From positions 1,364,001 through 1,428,000 of the forward strand of contig OZ242030.1 in the NCBI GenBank assembly GCA_965205055.1: 64,000 bases of DNA, in the 5' to 3' direction. This DNA is from CBDBBY01 sp965205055 (GTDB taxonomy: Bacteria > Pseudomonadota > Alphaproteobacteria > Rhodobacterales > Rhodobacteraceae). The notes under the pieces are model-generated. The model searched no databases. It saw only the letters and a list, made by a program, of their open reading frames with translations, and was not told the origin of the DNA. Position numbers and translations under genes: made by a program. Position 1 is the stretch's first letter; each line of letters opens with the position of its first letter. Of the stretch, positions 9,155 through 17,968 are shown one piece after another.

Positions 9155-10728
9155 TGGAGGAACATGCCAAACCCCGGCGCAGCGGCCGCACGGCGCGCAA
9201 GGCGCAGCGGGCCTTGGGTCCCGGCGCGGACCGATCCCGCGTAGGTCGCGGGGCCATAGGCGGGCAGTTCAAACCGTTGACCGCCCGCGATCTGGAACGC
9301 ATTCATGCAGCCTCTCTGGATCTGCTGGAACAGGTCGGCATGGCTGATCCTACGGATGCCTGGCGCGGCCGCGTCTTGGCGGCGGGCGGCAGCATGGGGG
9401 ATGACGGGCGTCTGCGGTTTCCCCGCGCAATGGTCGAGGATGCGGTTGTGAAAGCGGGCCGCAATTTCACCCTGCGCGGGCGCGACCCGCGTCATGACAT
9501 GGAGATGACCGGAACCCGCACCTATCTGGGCGCAGGCAGCGCCAGCGTGAACAGGATGGATTTCGCCAGCGGCAATTTCCGGGAAACCTGCCTTCGCGAT
9601 GTCTACGACGCGACCCGACTGGCCGATGCGATGGAGAACATACATTTCATCAAGCGCCCCGGCATCGCCCGCGATTTGGACGGGGCGCTGGCGCTGGACG
9701 TGAACTCCGCCTATGCGGGCATGAGCGGTACGTCCAAGCATTTCATCACCAGTTTCTTTGAACCCGATCATCTTGACCGGACGGTGGAAATGTTCGATCT
9801 GTCGCTGGGCGGCGACGGCTCGGGCGGGCGGTTCCGCGACCGGCCCTTCGCCTCGGCCATCTGTACTTTCGTGGTGCCGCCGATGCGGTTCGCTGCCGAC
9901 AATTGCAATGTTCTCGATGCCGCCGCGCGGGCGGGAATGCCCGCATGGGCCGCCGCCGCAGGGCAGGCCGGAGCGACCTCTCCGGCGTCTCTGTCAGGCG
10001 CGCTGACGCAAGGCAACGCCGAGGTGTTGGCGGGAATCACCGCGATGAATTTGGAATGGCCCGGCCATCCGCTGATGTACGGAAACTGGCCGCTGGTGGT
10101 CGATTTGCGCACCGGCGCCTTTGCCGGGGGCGGCGGGGAAAGCGCCCTGTTGACGGCGGCATCGGCGCAGTTGGCGCAGTTCTACGACATTCCGTCCGTC
10201 CTGCTGTCCGGCGCATCCTCGGCCAAGGAGCCCGACGCGCAATTCGGCTGGGAAAAGGGCTGCCTGTTCTCTGCCGCGCTGTGGAGCGGCGGCAACATGG
10301 CCTATGTCTGCGCAGGCACGCTGGCTGATCTGCTGGCCGACAGTCTTGAGGCTTGGGTGATCGACGCGCAGATGTCCGGGAACGCTTTGCGGGTGCTCGA
10401 AGGAATCGACACCAGCGACAACATGATCGGGGTCGAGGTCATCCGCGATGTCGTGACGGGCGAAGGACACTATCTGGGCCACGACCACACCATCGGGTTG
10501 ATGGAACAGGAATATGTATATCCGGAAATCACCGACCGTTCGACCATCGAGGGCTGGAACGAAGGCGGCCGCATCGTGACCCGCGACCGCGCGCGCCGGA
10601 TCGTCGAGCGAGTGTTGTCGGGGCATTATCCCGCGCATGTCGGCGACGCCGACGATGCCCGCATCCGCGCAGCATTCGATATCGCTCTGCCGCGCGAAGC
10701 GATGAAGCCCGGCGGATGGGCGCGATGA
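9151..10728 (+). CDS. Trimethylamine methyltransferase (MttB) family protein, non-pyrrolysine type
   Basis: MttB-superfamily proteins demethylate quaternary or tertiary amines and pass the methyl group to a corrinoid protein. This 525-residue homologue is continuous with no in-frame TAG, so it belongs to the non-pyrrolysine group (as with glycine betaine or carnitine methyltransferases). It has a basic N-terminal stretch of about 35 residues, then the barrel (IHAASLDLLEQVGM, GAGSASVNRMD, TGEGHYLGHDHT). No corrinoid protein or reactivator gene is visible in the window, which is unusual for a working methyltransferase system. ATG 9151 or 9154 are both possible starts. It overlaps both neighbours by 4 bases. 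Confidence 0.8.
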   Translation: MMEEHAKPRRSGRTARKAQRALGPGADRSRVGRGAIGGQFKPLTARDLERIHAASLDLLEQVGMADPTDAWRGRVLAAGGSMGDDGRLRFPRAMVEDAVVKAGRNFTLRGRDPRHDMEMTGTRTYLGAGSASVNRMDFASGNFRETCLRDVYDATRLADAMENIHFIKRPGIARDLDGALALDVNSAYAGMSGTSKHFITSFFEPDHLDRTVEMFDLSLGGDGSGGRFRDRPFASAICTFVVPPMRFAADNCNVLDAAARAGMPAWAAAAGQAGATSPASLSGALTQGNAEVLAGITAMNLEWPGHPLMYGNWPLVVDLRTGAFAGGGGESALLTAASAQLAQFYDIPSVLLSGASSAKEPDAQFGWEKGCLFSAALWSGGNMAYVCAGTLADLLADSLEAWVIDAQMSGNALRVLEGIDTSDNMIGVEVIRDVVTGEGHYLGHDHTIGLMEQEYVYPEITDRSTIEGWNEGGRIVTRDRARRIVERVLSGHYPAHVGDADDARIRAAFDIALPREAMKPGGWAR

Positions 10729-12098
10729 CCGATCGCAGCGCCGTTGCCCGGCTCGGCCATTTCATTGCCGCCGCGCCGACGGACCATTCGGCCGAGGCCG
10801 TGCGCCGTTCGCGCCGCAGCATTCTGGATACGCTCGGCTGCATATTTCTGGCCCGCGACGATGAAACCACGCGCGCCGCGTTGGAAACCGTTCGCGGCTG
10901 GGGCAGCGGGCCCGTTCCGGCAGCGGGCCATGACATTCGCCTGCCCGCGCCTTGGGCCGCCTTCGTCAACGCCTCCGCCGCGCATGCGATGGAACTGGAC
11001 GACTGGGACGAGCCGTCGTCGGTTCACACCTCCGCCGTGTCGGTGCCCGCCCTGCTGGCGACCCTTGCCGGGCGCGGGGCAAGCGGGGGCGATCTGATCG
11101 ATGCGCATCTGGTTGCGGTGGAAACCTCGATGCGGATGGGCGAAGCGGTGAACATGGGCCATTACGACCGAGGCTGGCAGGCCACCGGCACGATTGGCCC
11201 CGTCGTCGCGGCGGCGGGCTGCGCACGGGCATTGAGGCTGGATGCCCGTCAGGCGGCAAATGCGATCGCGCTGTCCACCAGCATGGCGGCGGGCTATGTC
11301 TCGCAATTCGGCACGACGGCCAAGCCGCTGCATGCGGGCTTCGCCGCCAAATCCGGCGTTTTCGCGGCTGCGCTTGCCGCCAACGGAGCGACGGGGCGCG
11401 ATAGCACGCTGGACGGGCCGGTCAGCTTCGCTGCGCTGATGTCCGATGCCGCCAAGGCGGATTTCGACCGGGCCTTCGCTAAGCTGGGCGATCCCTGGGG
11501 CATTCTGGAACATGGCCTGTACATCAAGATGGTGCCCAGCTGCGGGGCCACCAATCTGGTGATTGAAGGCGCATTGTCGCTGCGCGAGGCGCATGATCTG
11601 ACACCGGACCGGATCGACGGCGTTCGCCTGTCCCTGCCCGACTACCATGCGAAGATCCTTTGCTACCCGGACCCGAAATCCCGCGATCAGGCGCTCTTCA
11701 GCGCTGAATGGTGCGTGGCGGCGGCCCTCGTGTGCGGCCGGGTCTGGATCGATGAATTCACGCCCGAGGCCCTTGCCGACCCGGCCATCCGCGCGCTTCT
11801 GCCCAGGATCGGCGTCGATGTGCGCCCGACCAACGGCCGCAAGCTGACCTTCGATCCCAAAGATCCCGATCACGTGGAGATCAAGCTGAAATCCGGAGAG
11901 GTTCTGAAAACCTCGGTCGCCGCTCCCAAAGGCGCGCCCTTCCCCGAGATCAGCGATGCGGATGCGGAAGAGAAGTATTTCGCCATGGCCTTGAACGGGG
12001 TCGGAAAGGCGCAGGCCGGATCCGTCCGCGACATGTTGCGCGCAGACCCCGAAAACTGGAGCGTGGATGATCTGAACGCGCTGCTGACAAGGCATTAA
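10725..12098 (+). CDS. MmgE/PrpD family protein
   Basis: This family includes 2-methylcitrate dehydratase (PrpD), cis-aconitate decarboxylase and iminodisuccinate epimerase. The protein is 457 residues, the normal length. It shows the N-terminal helical domain (RRSILDTLGCIFLARDD), the conserved AHAMELDDWDE loop, the GFAAKSGVFAA segment and the small lid domain with KMVPSCGATN. The start ATG 10725 overlaps the upstream stop by four bases, so it is the third gene of the ComA-like/MttB operon. Its role there is probably a dehydratase, decarboxylase or isomerase step on an organic acid. The specific reaction cannot be inferred. Confidence 0.82.
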   Translation: MTDRSAVARLGHFIAAAPTDHSAEAVRRSRRSILDTLGCIFLARDDETTRAALETVRGWGSGPVPAAGHDIRLPAPWAAFVNASAAHAMELDDWDEPSSVHTSAVSVPALLATLAGRGASGGDLIDAHLVAVETSMRMGEAVNMGHYDRGWQATGTIGPVVAAAGCARALRLDARQAANAIALSTSMAAGYVSQFGTTAKPLHAGFAAKSGVFAAALAANGATGRDSTLDGPVSFAALMSDAAKADFDRAFAKLGDPWGILEHGLYIKMVPSCGATNLVIEGALSLREAHDLTPDRIDGVRLSLPDYHAKILCYPDPKSRDQALFSAEWCVAAALVCGRVWIDEFTPEALADPAIRALLPRIGVDVRPTNGRKLTFDPKDPDHVEIKLKSGEVLKTSVAAPKGAPFPEISDADAEEKYFAMALNGVGKAQAGSVRDMLRADPENWSVDDLNALLTRH

Positions 12099-12417
12099 TG
12101 GAAAGACATCGGATGAAAAAACGCAAGATTGTTCGTCGCCGGAGACCGGAGCGACGGTGCCGGCAGGCTTGACATCCTCGACAAATTCACGCGGCAGCCG
12201 GTTGCGCGCAACGGTCCGCGAGCCGGGGCGGAGCGAAGATCGAGCCGAACTGTCGAAGTCGGGAAATCGGGCCAACTGTCGTAGAAGGCGACGGGGACTG
12301 AACTTCGCAAGAGGGATGCTCAAATCCAAGATCGCGTCTGACTTCCGACGAGCGGACGGGCAGTTGAAACCCTGGCGGGAGCTTCATGCCCGCACGCCTG
12401 GGAACGCCTTCCGGCAG
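12099..12417. other. Intergenic, no gene seen
   Basis: About 320 bases between the MmgE/PrpD stop and the ISAs1 fragment. The short frames have no recognisable content. It probably includes the junction of the ISAs1 relic. Confidence 0.4.
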
Positions 12418-13005
12418 TTACTCCAGAACGAAATGCCCGCCCTTGCCGATTAGCTGCACTGTCGCGGCCTGCTGCGCGCGCGTCGCATCCGAAGCGAAAA
12501 CTTCACTCCTCAAGTCCAGCAAGTCGATCAGCGCCGACAGCACTTTGACCTTGTCGGAACCTTCCCCGTACGCAGCTTGATCAAGAACGAACCCGGATTC
12601 TGGAGCGAAAGCGTCGAAGAGCTGCTGCGGAGAGAGTTCGGAGGCATGCGAGAAGGAGCGGCGGATTGCTTCGTCGTCAACCGCTATCTTTTGGCGGCCG
12701 CCCTCCTCCAGCATTTTTGCCCAGCCGGCGGCGAACCGCTCCAGCGCTGCCGCGAGCGCCCCGGAATCTATCGTTCGGAACACCAGCGAAAGTGAGTCGT
12801 GGCTGGGAAGCCCGTGCTTCAGACGCATGAAGCGGCGCAGAAACTCCTCGTTTGCGACAGCGAAATCAGCCGCGTCGACGCAGCTCTGCCCTCCGCACAA
12901 GCTTGACAGCAGCGAAATCATGATCATCTCGTGAAAGTCGTGTCTTGTCGCGTTGCTTTTCCGAGGATCCTCATCGCCTTTGAAAAATTGCCGGAATTTT
13001 TTCAT
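12418..13005 (-). pseudogene. ISAs1-family transposase, N-terminal two thirds only
   Basis: From ATG 13005 the frame encodes the ISAs1 start MKKFRQFFKGDEDPRKSN and the associated N-terminal region (LLSSLCGGQSCVDAADFA). It continues through GLPSHDSLSLVFRTID, the first catalytic aspartate region (KIAVDDEAIRRSF) and the DATRAQQAATVQLIGKGG segment. It then stops abruptly after HFVLE, where full-length members continue with a K-x-NQ motif. About 195 codons of some 370 remain. The frame runs through to 13080 inside the neighbouring IS, but that extension is IS end sequence, not gene. The intact IS1634-type element sits just upstream of this start. Confidence 0.82.
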
Positions 13006-13045
13006 CGTTTGCCAAGTCGCTCTACCCGACGCGGCCAACGCCGCC

Positions 13046-13067
13046 TTTAGACGGAAGTTCCTTGGGG
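13046..13067 (+). repeat. Left target duplication and terminal inverted repeat of the IS1634-type element
   Basis: TTTAGA at 13046-13051 is followed by the element end CGGAAGTTCCTTGGGG at 13052-13067. The same TTTAGA occurs immediately outside the right end, giving a perfect 6-base target duplication. Confidence 0.85.
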
Positions 13068-15058
13068 CTGTTTTGAACAACTCTTTGAATGTCCGGCATT
13101 TTTAGTGGATTCCGGCTGTGCGTCCACTGGACACGCTGCTTCGGGAGGGGGCTACCGCATGGGGATCTTGGTGTTCAGCAGCCTCAGCGCCTTCGCTTGG
13201 ATCGGCGTCGGCGAGGCGGGGACGTCGAATCCCGGCTTTCCCGGCCCCGAGGGCTCGATCCGGTTCATCGTGAGCGTTCCGAGCTGCTCGAGCAGTCCCC
13301 GGAAGTCGTGGACGTCCTCGCCCGAGCTCGTGCGTTTCGAGGCCGCCTTCCGCTTGGCTTGCGGCGAGCGTTCGGCCTTGGCGACGGGCGAGTCCCGGAC
13401 CGGGCCGTGCTCGTCGTCGAACAGCATCGGGGCGAGCGCGTCGCGCATATTCTTTTCGACATAGTACGCGAGCATGCAGATCAGGAAGTGGGCGCGGACC
13501 CTCGGCTCGAGGCGGTGGCGGATCGGGCGGACCTGGAGGTCGGACGCCTTCATCGTCCGGAACGCCCTCTCGACCCGGCCCAGTCTCTTGTAGGTTTCGA
13601 CGACGGCGGCGGCGGACATCCGCTTTTCCGGCACGTTGGTCCGAACCGCGCAGAATCCGTCCAGGGCCGCCTCGTCGGCGATATTTTGCTTTTTGCGCCT
13701 CCAGGAGAAGGATCCCGTTCCGATCCTCAGATCGAAATGCTTCCGCATCTTGCGCTTGTCGAGGGCGCGCTCGGCGCGCCTCCGGATCGCATCGGCACTC
13801 CGGAGCGGCCGCTTCTCCCGGCGGACCGCTCGGCGGATCTCGATCAGATCTTGCGTCGCCGCCGCGATCAAGTCCTTGCGCTTGCGGGTCCGCTCTTCGG
13901 CCAGCAGGGGATTCCTGCAGACGACCAGCCGCTCGCCGGGGAACAGTTCTTGGCATTCGATCTCCGCCATGTCCCGCTCGTCGAACAGCGTGGGCTGCAG
14001 CGCTCCGTTTTCGGCCAGGGCGCCGACCCCGGCGGCCCTGAGGGCGAAGATCCAGTCGTAGCCGTTCGGCTCGAGGTCCTCGCGGACGCGCGCCTGCGTG
14101 ACCATGCCCCGGTCTCCGACGAACACCGCCCGCTTCAGTCCGAAGCGGTCGCGGAGCTTGCCGACTTGGGCGGCCACTGTGGAGGGATCGGACGCGTTCC
14201 CGGGGAACGCCTCGACGGCGACCGGCCGCCCGTCGGCGTCGCACAGCAAGCCGAATTCGATCTGCGGCAGCCCCGTCTTGCCGTCGCGCGAGTATCCGCG
14301 ATCCACCAGCGGGCAGGTCCGGCTGTAGCTCCAGACCGAGGCCGGATCGTAGAGAACGGGACTTCCTTCGCTCAAATGCTTCTCGGCCAGCGCCTTCTCG
14401 ATCCTCGGCTGGCGCTCGAGCAGCCAGTCCATGGTCTCGTAGAGCCGGTCCTCGCTCAAGGTCTCCGGCAGGCCGAGCTGCGACGCCAAGGTGGAGACCG
14501 CCGTCTCCGGCCGGAAGAGCCGGGCGGCGGCGAGCTTCGATCCCGGCTCCAGAATCCGCTGCGCGACCAGGGCGACCGCCAGATCCCGCGAGCGCGAGCG
14601 CCGGGGCGCGATCGCCTGCTCGACGCCGCAGCCGCGCAGCGCCGCGAGGACGGCGGCGGCGTTCCCGTGCTGCAGCGACCGGGAGATCGTGAACGCGTCC
14701 TCGAGCTTGGCGGGCGCGTCGGCGGGATCGGCGCCGCTCAGGATCTTGCGGATCTTCTCGACCGTATTCGGGGGAAGCTTGGTGATGTTGGCGAGGGTGC
14801 GCTTCCTGGCCTTTCCGCCCTCGCGGTAGGCTTGGCGGATCAGGATCGTGGGCCGCGAGTTGCGGTTGGGGACGACATCGACGAACATGGATACCGTGTA
14901 TCACACGAAAAGTCTTTTAAAAAGGGTAAAATATCACAATATGGTGAAGAATGCATGGATACATCCTGCAGCTAAAAAAACGGCCGGACTCCGCCGCAAC
15001 CCATTGCTGAAGAAAGATAAAATGCGAGGCGAAGCTTCAAAATCGCACGGAACTTCCG
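13052..15058 (-). mobile_element. Complete IS1634-family insertion sequence (about 2.0 kb)
   Basis: The element is bounded by inverted ends (CGGAAGTTCC at 13052 and its complement ending at 15058), flanked by identical TTTAGA hexamers at 13046-13051 and 15059-15064. It encodes one 578-codon DDE transposase on the minus strand. Two deleted relics of the same element, at 41692-42560 and 44453-45136, share its terminal and 3' non-coding sequence, which confirms the boundary. The ends, target duplication and uninterrupted gene suggest a recent, possibly active insertion. It landed just upstream of the ISAs1 transposase start. Confidence 0.88.
13152..14888 (-). CDS. IS1634-family DDE transposase
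   Basis: This 578-residue transposase belongs to the IS1634 branch of the IS4 superfamily. The core shows the first catalytic Asp in VLYDPASVWSYS, the second in FVGDRGMVTQAR, and the Glu in GRVERAFRTMKASDLQVRPI, followed by the conserved RVRAHFLICMLAYYVEK. The length is normal and there is no frameshift. The C-terminal segment FDVPASPTPIQAKALRLLN is repeated almost exactly in the two relic copies near 42.4 and 45.0 kb. Long frames on the opposite strand across this gene are codon-bias shadows. Confidence 0.9.
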   Translation of the reverse strand: MFVDVVPNRNSRPTILIRQAYREGGKARKRTLANITKLPPNTVEKIRKILSGADPADAPAKLEDAFTISRSLQHGNAAAVLAALRGCGVEQAIAPRRSRSRDLAVALVAQRILEPGSKLAAARLFRPETAVSTLASQLGLPETLSEDRLYETMDWLLERQPRIEKALAEKHLSEGSPVLYDPASVWSYSRTCPLVDRGYSRDGKTGLPQIEFGLLCDADGRPVAVEAFPGNASDPSTVAAQVGKLRDRFGLKRAVFVGDRGMVTQARVREDLEPNGYDWIFALRAAGVGALAENGALQPTLFDERDMAEIECQELFPGERLVVCRNPLLAEERTRKRKDLIAAATQDLIEIRRAVRREKRPLRSADAIRRRAERALDKRKMRKHFDLRIGTGSFSWRRKKQNIADEAALDGFCAVRTNVPEKRMSAAAVVETYKRLGRVERAFRTMKASDLQVRPIRHRLEPRVRAHFLICMLAYYVEKNMRDALAPMLFDDEHGPVRDSPVAKAERSPQAKRKAASKRTSSGEDVHDFRGLLEQLGTLTMNRIEPSGPGKPGFDVPASPTPIQAKALRLLNTKIPMR

Positions 15059-15064
15059 TTTAGA
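15049..15064 (+). repeat. Right terminal inverted repeat and target duplication of the IS1634-type element
   Basis: GGAACTTCCG ends at 15058 and mirrors the left end CGGAAGTTCC. TTTAGA at 15059-15064 is the second copy of the target duplication. Confidence 0.85.
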
Positions 15065-15867
15065 ATAAGTTTTGAAGCAAAAAGCGCTCAAATGCAATTA
15101 CAGCGAGGGGTGCATCCCATTTTCTGGTCGGACGAAATGCCGCCGGTTGAAGGCCGATGCCGACGCCTCGCTCGCCGTTGAATGCCGCTTCGAAAACGAC
15201 CGCAGATCCGACACCGTCGATTGGAGGGATTTCGGCTTCCCAGCCGCTTACACCAGGATATGCAGGATTGACGTCGCTGTCTCCATCCCGGATCGGTTCC
15301 GGCTTCAACGGTCCGGAGAGCGGCTTGGCCATGTGCGATTCATTCACAAGCGGAGAGAATTTGCACGCTGGAATCGTATGTTCGGCCTTGCGGAAGATAG
15401 CGCTGGGCATGCTCTCGACGAGCGCTGAGTTTATTTCCGGTCGAGGCAAGACGGAAGCTCAACGCCAAGAACAGATGATCGCCAGATGCCGTATTGCCGG
15501 CCGCGACCACACCGCCGACCTCACCCGCGCGATTGACCGAACGACAGCGGCAAACTCGATCAAGCCCGCGACGCGGCTGGTCCCGCCGACCACTCCGCCA
15601 ATTTCCGAACCGAATTGCAAGGTTCGATTCAGCTTGCCGCCAAGTTGGATCCCGCGCTGCCCGTCAAGCGAGCGTGCGCAGAATCGGACCGGAGCAAGTC
15701 GCCTTTTGCAACTGCAGCGAATCGATTCGAGACCCGAGGAATTTTGCGGCGATCAGGAATTTCCAAAAAATCGAGTTGTAATTTTCACTACGTTCGCAAA
15801 GAAGGCATTTTGACCTCCGGTGGACGCGACGTCGCTCATCGGCAAACTGAACAAAATTGAGGAACAA
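15065..15867. other. Long intergenic region, no confident gene
   Basis: About 800 bases between the IS and the first BMP binding protein. Frames are open on both strands (for example 15157-15813 plus and 15449-15060 minus), but neither has a recognisable family or a plausible start. GGGGTGCATCCCATTTT at 15107-15123 matches a motif also found near 42572 and 46202 beside other IS relics, so part of this region may be an old element end. The AT-rich right end likely holds the promoter for the BMP operon. Confidence 0.4.
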
Positions 15868-16857
15868 ATGACAAGAATATCACAAATCCTGGCGGCGGCG
15901 GCGACGCTCGCAATTTCCGCCGCATCCGTTTCGGCAGACCCGGCGATCATCTACGATCTGGGCGGAAAATTCGACAAGTCGTTCAACGAGAGTGCATATG
16001 AAGGAGCCGAGCGCTGGAAAGCGGAAACCGGCGGAAACTATCGGGAAATCGAATTGCAGTCGCAAGCTCAGCGCGAGCAGGCGATCAGGCGTCTCGCCGA
16101 ATCCGGAAACAATCCGGTCGTCATGGCAGGGTTCGCGTTCTCGACCGCGCTGAATTCAGTCGCGCCGGACTTTCCCGATACAAAGTTCGCGATCATAGAC
16201 GGCGTTGTCGATCAGCCGAACGTGCGCTCCATACTGTTCAAGGAGCACGAAGGCTCCTATCTGGTGGGGCTTATCGCGGGCAAGACGACCGAATCCAATG
16301 TCGTCGGATTCGTCGGCGGAATGGACATTCCGCTAATTCGCAGATTTGCTTGCGGGTATGTCCAAGGCGTGAAGGCGGCGAACGCCGATATCGAAGTCAT
16401 CCAGAACATGACCGGCAACGAGCCCTCCGCATGGAACGATCCGGTGAAGGGGGCGGAGCTGACAAAGGCCCAGATCGCAGCGGGCGCGGATATCGTCTAT
16501 CACGCTGCGGGCGGAACCGGCATCGGAGTGCTGCAGGCCGCGGCCGACGAGGGGAGACTCGGCATCGGCGTCGACTCGAATCAGAACTACCTGCATCCCG
16601 GCTCGGTTCTGACTTCCATGCTCAAGCGTGTGGATGTCGCCGTCAGCGAATCGTTCAAGGCCGGCGGAGATCTGGAAACAGGAATCGTCGAGATCGGGCT
16701 TGCGGAAGGCGCAGTCGGATATGCTCTCGACGAGCACAACGCGGCGTTGATCTCGGACGCGGTTGCTGCGGAGGCGAACGGCAAAATGGAAATGATCATT
16801 TCCGGCGAGCTTTCCGTCCACAATTACACCGACAACGACAGTTGCCCAGTCAGCTGA
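15868..16857 (+). CDS. BMP-family ABC transporter substrate-binding protein (first of two)
   Basis: This is a periplasmic binding protein of the BmpA/PnrA/Med family, usually specific for nucleosides or related purines. A Sec signal peptide (about residues 1-25, ending SAASVSA) has no lipobox cysteine, so the mature protein should be free in the periplasm. The mature start DPAIIYDLGGKFDKSFNES is the family hallmark, followed by HEGSYLVGLIAGK and GFVGGMDIPLIRRFACGY. The start at ATG 15868 has GAGGA upstream. It heads a five-gene importer operon and is closely similar to the next gene. Confidence 0.88.
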   Translation: MTRISQILAAAATLAISAASVSADPAIIYDLGGKFDKSFNESAYEGAERWKAETGGNYREIELQSQAQREQAIRRLAESGNNPVVMAGFAFSTALNSVAPDFPDTKFAIIDGVVDQPNVRSILFKEHEGSYLVGLIAGKTTESNVVGFVGGMDIPLIRRFACGYVQGVKAANADIEVIQNMTGNEPSAWNDPVKGAELTKAQIAAGADIVYHAAGGTGIGVLQAAADEGRLGIGVDSNQNYLHPGSVLTSMLKRVDVAVSESFKAGGDLETGIVEIGLAEGAVGYALDEHNAALISDAVAAEANGKMEMIISGELSVHNYTDNDSCPVS

Positions 16858-16956
16858 GCGTCGGCTGCCATCGCGAGCCTGAAAGCTTCCGATGACATGG
16901 ACCGTTGATCAAGCATTCGGCGGGTGCAGCTGCTGCGCCCGCCTGCTCGCGAGAGC

Positions 16957-17958
16957 ATGAGCAAAACATCCGAAATCCTGAAGGCGGGCATTTGCGTCCT
17001 CGCCGCATTTTGTTCGTTTTCCGCGCCTGCCGCCGCCGATCCGGCATTGATTTACGATTTGGGCGGCAAGTTCGACAAATCTTTCAACGAAAACGCATAC
17101 ATCGGCGCGGAGCGATGGAAGGCGGAAACGGGCGGAAGCTACAGAGATATTGAACTCCAATCGCAAGCGCAGCGCGAACAAGCCATGCGAACGCTTGCGG
17201 AATCCGGATACAATCCCATCGTCATGACGGGTTTCGCATTCGCGATCGCGCTTGCCGACATTGCTCCCGATTACCCGGACACCAAGTTCGTAATCATCGA
17301 CGATGCAGTCGATCTGCCGAACGTGCGCTCCGTACTGTTCAAGGAGCATGAGGGATCCTACCTCGTCGGATTGCTCGCAGGAATGTCGACCAAATCGGGC
17401 GTCGTCGGTTTCGTGGGCGGCATGGACGTTCCCCTGATACGCAAAGTCGCGTGCGGGTACGCCCAAGGCGTCCTTGACGCGAACCCGCAGATCAAGATCG
17501 TCAGAAACATGACCGGCAACACGCCTGCCGCATGGAACGATCCGGTCAAGGGGGCGGAAATCGCCAAGGCCCAGATCGGACAGGGAGCGGACGTCATTTT
17601 TCAAGGCGCCGGAGGCACCGGCCTTGGCGTTCTGCAAGCGGCGGCCGATGAAGGGGTCTTGGGCATCGGCAGCGATGCCAACCAGAATTACCTTCATCCC
17701 GGGTCCGTTTTGACTTCAATGATCAAGAGAGTCGACCACTCCGTCTTCGAGGCATTCAGCGAAGGCGCCGATCTTGAAACAGGCGTATTCCGCATAGGCT
17801 TGGCGGAAGACGCTGTCGGATATGCGCTGGATGAATTCAACGCCGGCCTGATTGCCGACGAAATGATTGAAGCCGTCGAGGAAGCCCGCGGCATGATCGT
17901 GACCGGCGCCGCCGCGATTCATGATTATACGATCGACGACGCCTGTCCCTATTGGTGA
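16957..17958 (+). CDS. BMP-family ABC transporter substrate-binding protein (second of two)
   Basis: This is a paralogue of the preceding gene, clearly a tandem duplicate: LYDLGGKFDKSFNE-type start, then QSQAQREQAMRTLAESGYNP and GAGGTGLGVLQAAADEG. A signal peptide (about 1-27) ends SAPAAA with no lipobox cysteine. The length is 333 residues. Differences cluster in the C-terminal third (IGLAEDAVGYALDEFNAGLI versus the first copy), which may reflect divergence in ligand. The start at ATG 16957 has only a weak GAGAG ahead. Two binding proteins serving one permease/ATPase set suggests broadened specificity. Confidence 0.88.
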   Translation: MSKTSEILKAGICVLAAFCSFSAPAAADPALIYDLGGKFDKSFNENAYIGAERWKAETGGSYRDIELQSQAQREQAMRTLAESGYNPIVMTGFAFAIALADIAPDYPDTKFVIIDDAVDLPNVRSVLFKEHEGSYLVGLLAGMSTKSGVVGFVGGMDVPLIRKVACGYAQGVLDANPQIKIVRNMTGNTPAAWNDPVKGAEIAKAQIGQGADVIFQGAGGTGLGVLQAAADEGVLGIGSDANQNYLHPGSVLTSMIKRVDHSVFEAFSEGADLETGVFRIGLAEDAVGYALDEFNAGLIADEMIEAVEEARGMIVTGAAAIHDYTIDDACPYW

Positions 17959-17968
17959 GCGCGGATCG

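Noticed and set aside
10626..12329. 567-codon open frame on the minus strand
   Set aside because: It is antisense to the MmgE/PrpD gene, rich in Arg/Gly/His with no recognisable domain.
12418..13080. ISAs1 transposase starting at 13080
   Set aside because: The first 25 codons of that frame (from 13080) lie partly within the end of the neighbouring IS; the family start is the ATG at 13005.
13089..14975. 628-codon plus-strand frame across the IS
   Set aside because: It is antisense to the clearly recognised IS1634-type transposase and consists of low-complexity Arg/Asp/Leu/Gly text.
15157..15813. 218-codon plus-strand frame before the BMP operon
   Set aside because: No domain, Ser/Pro/Arg-rich text and no ribosome site; more likely non-coding or degraded sequence.
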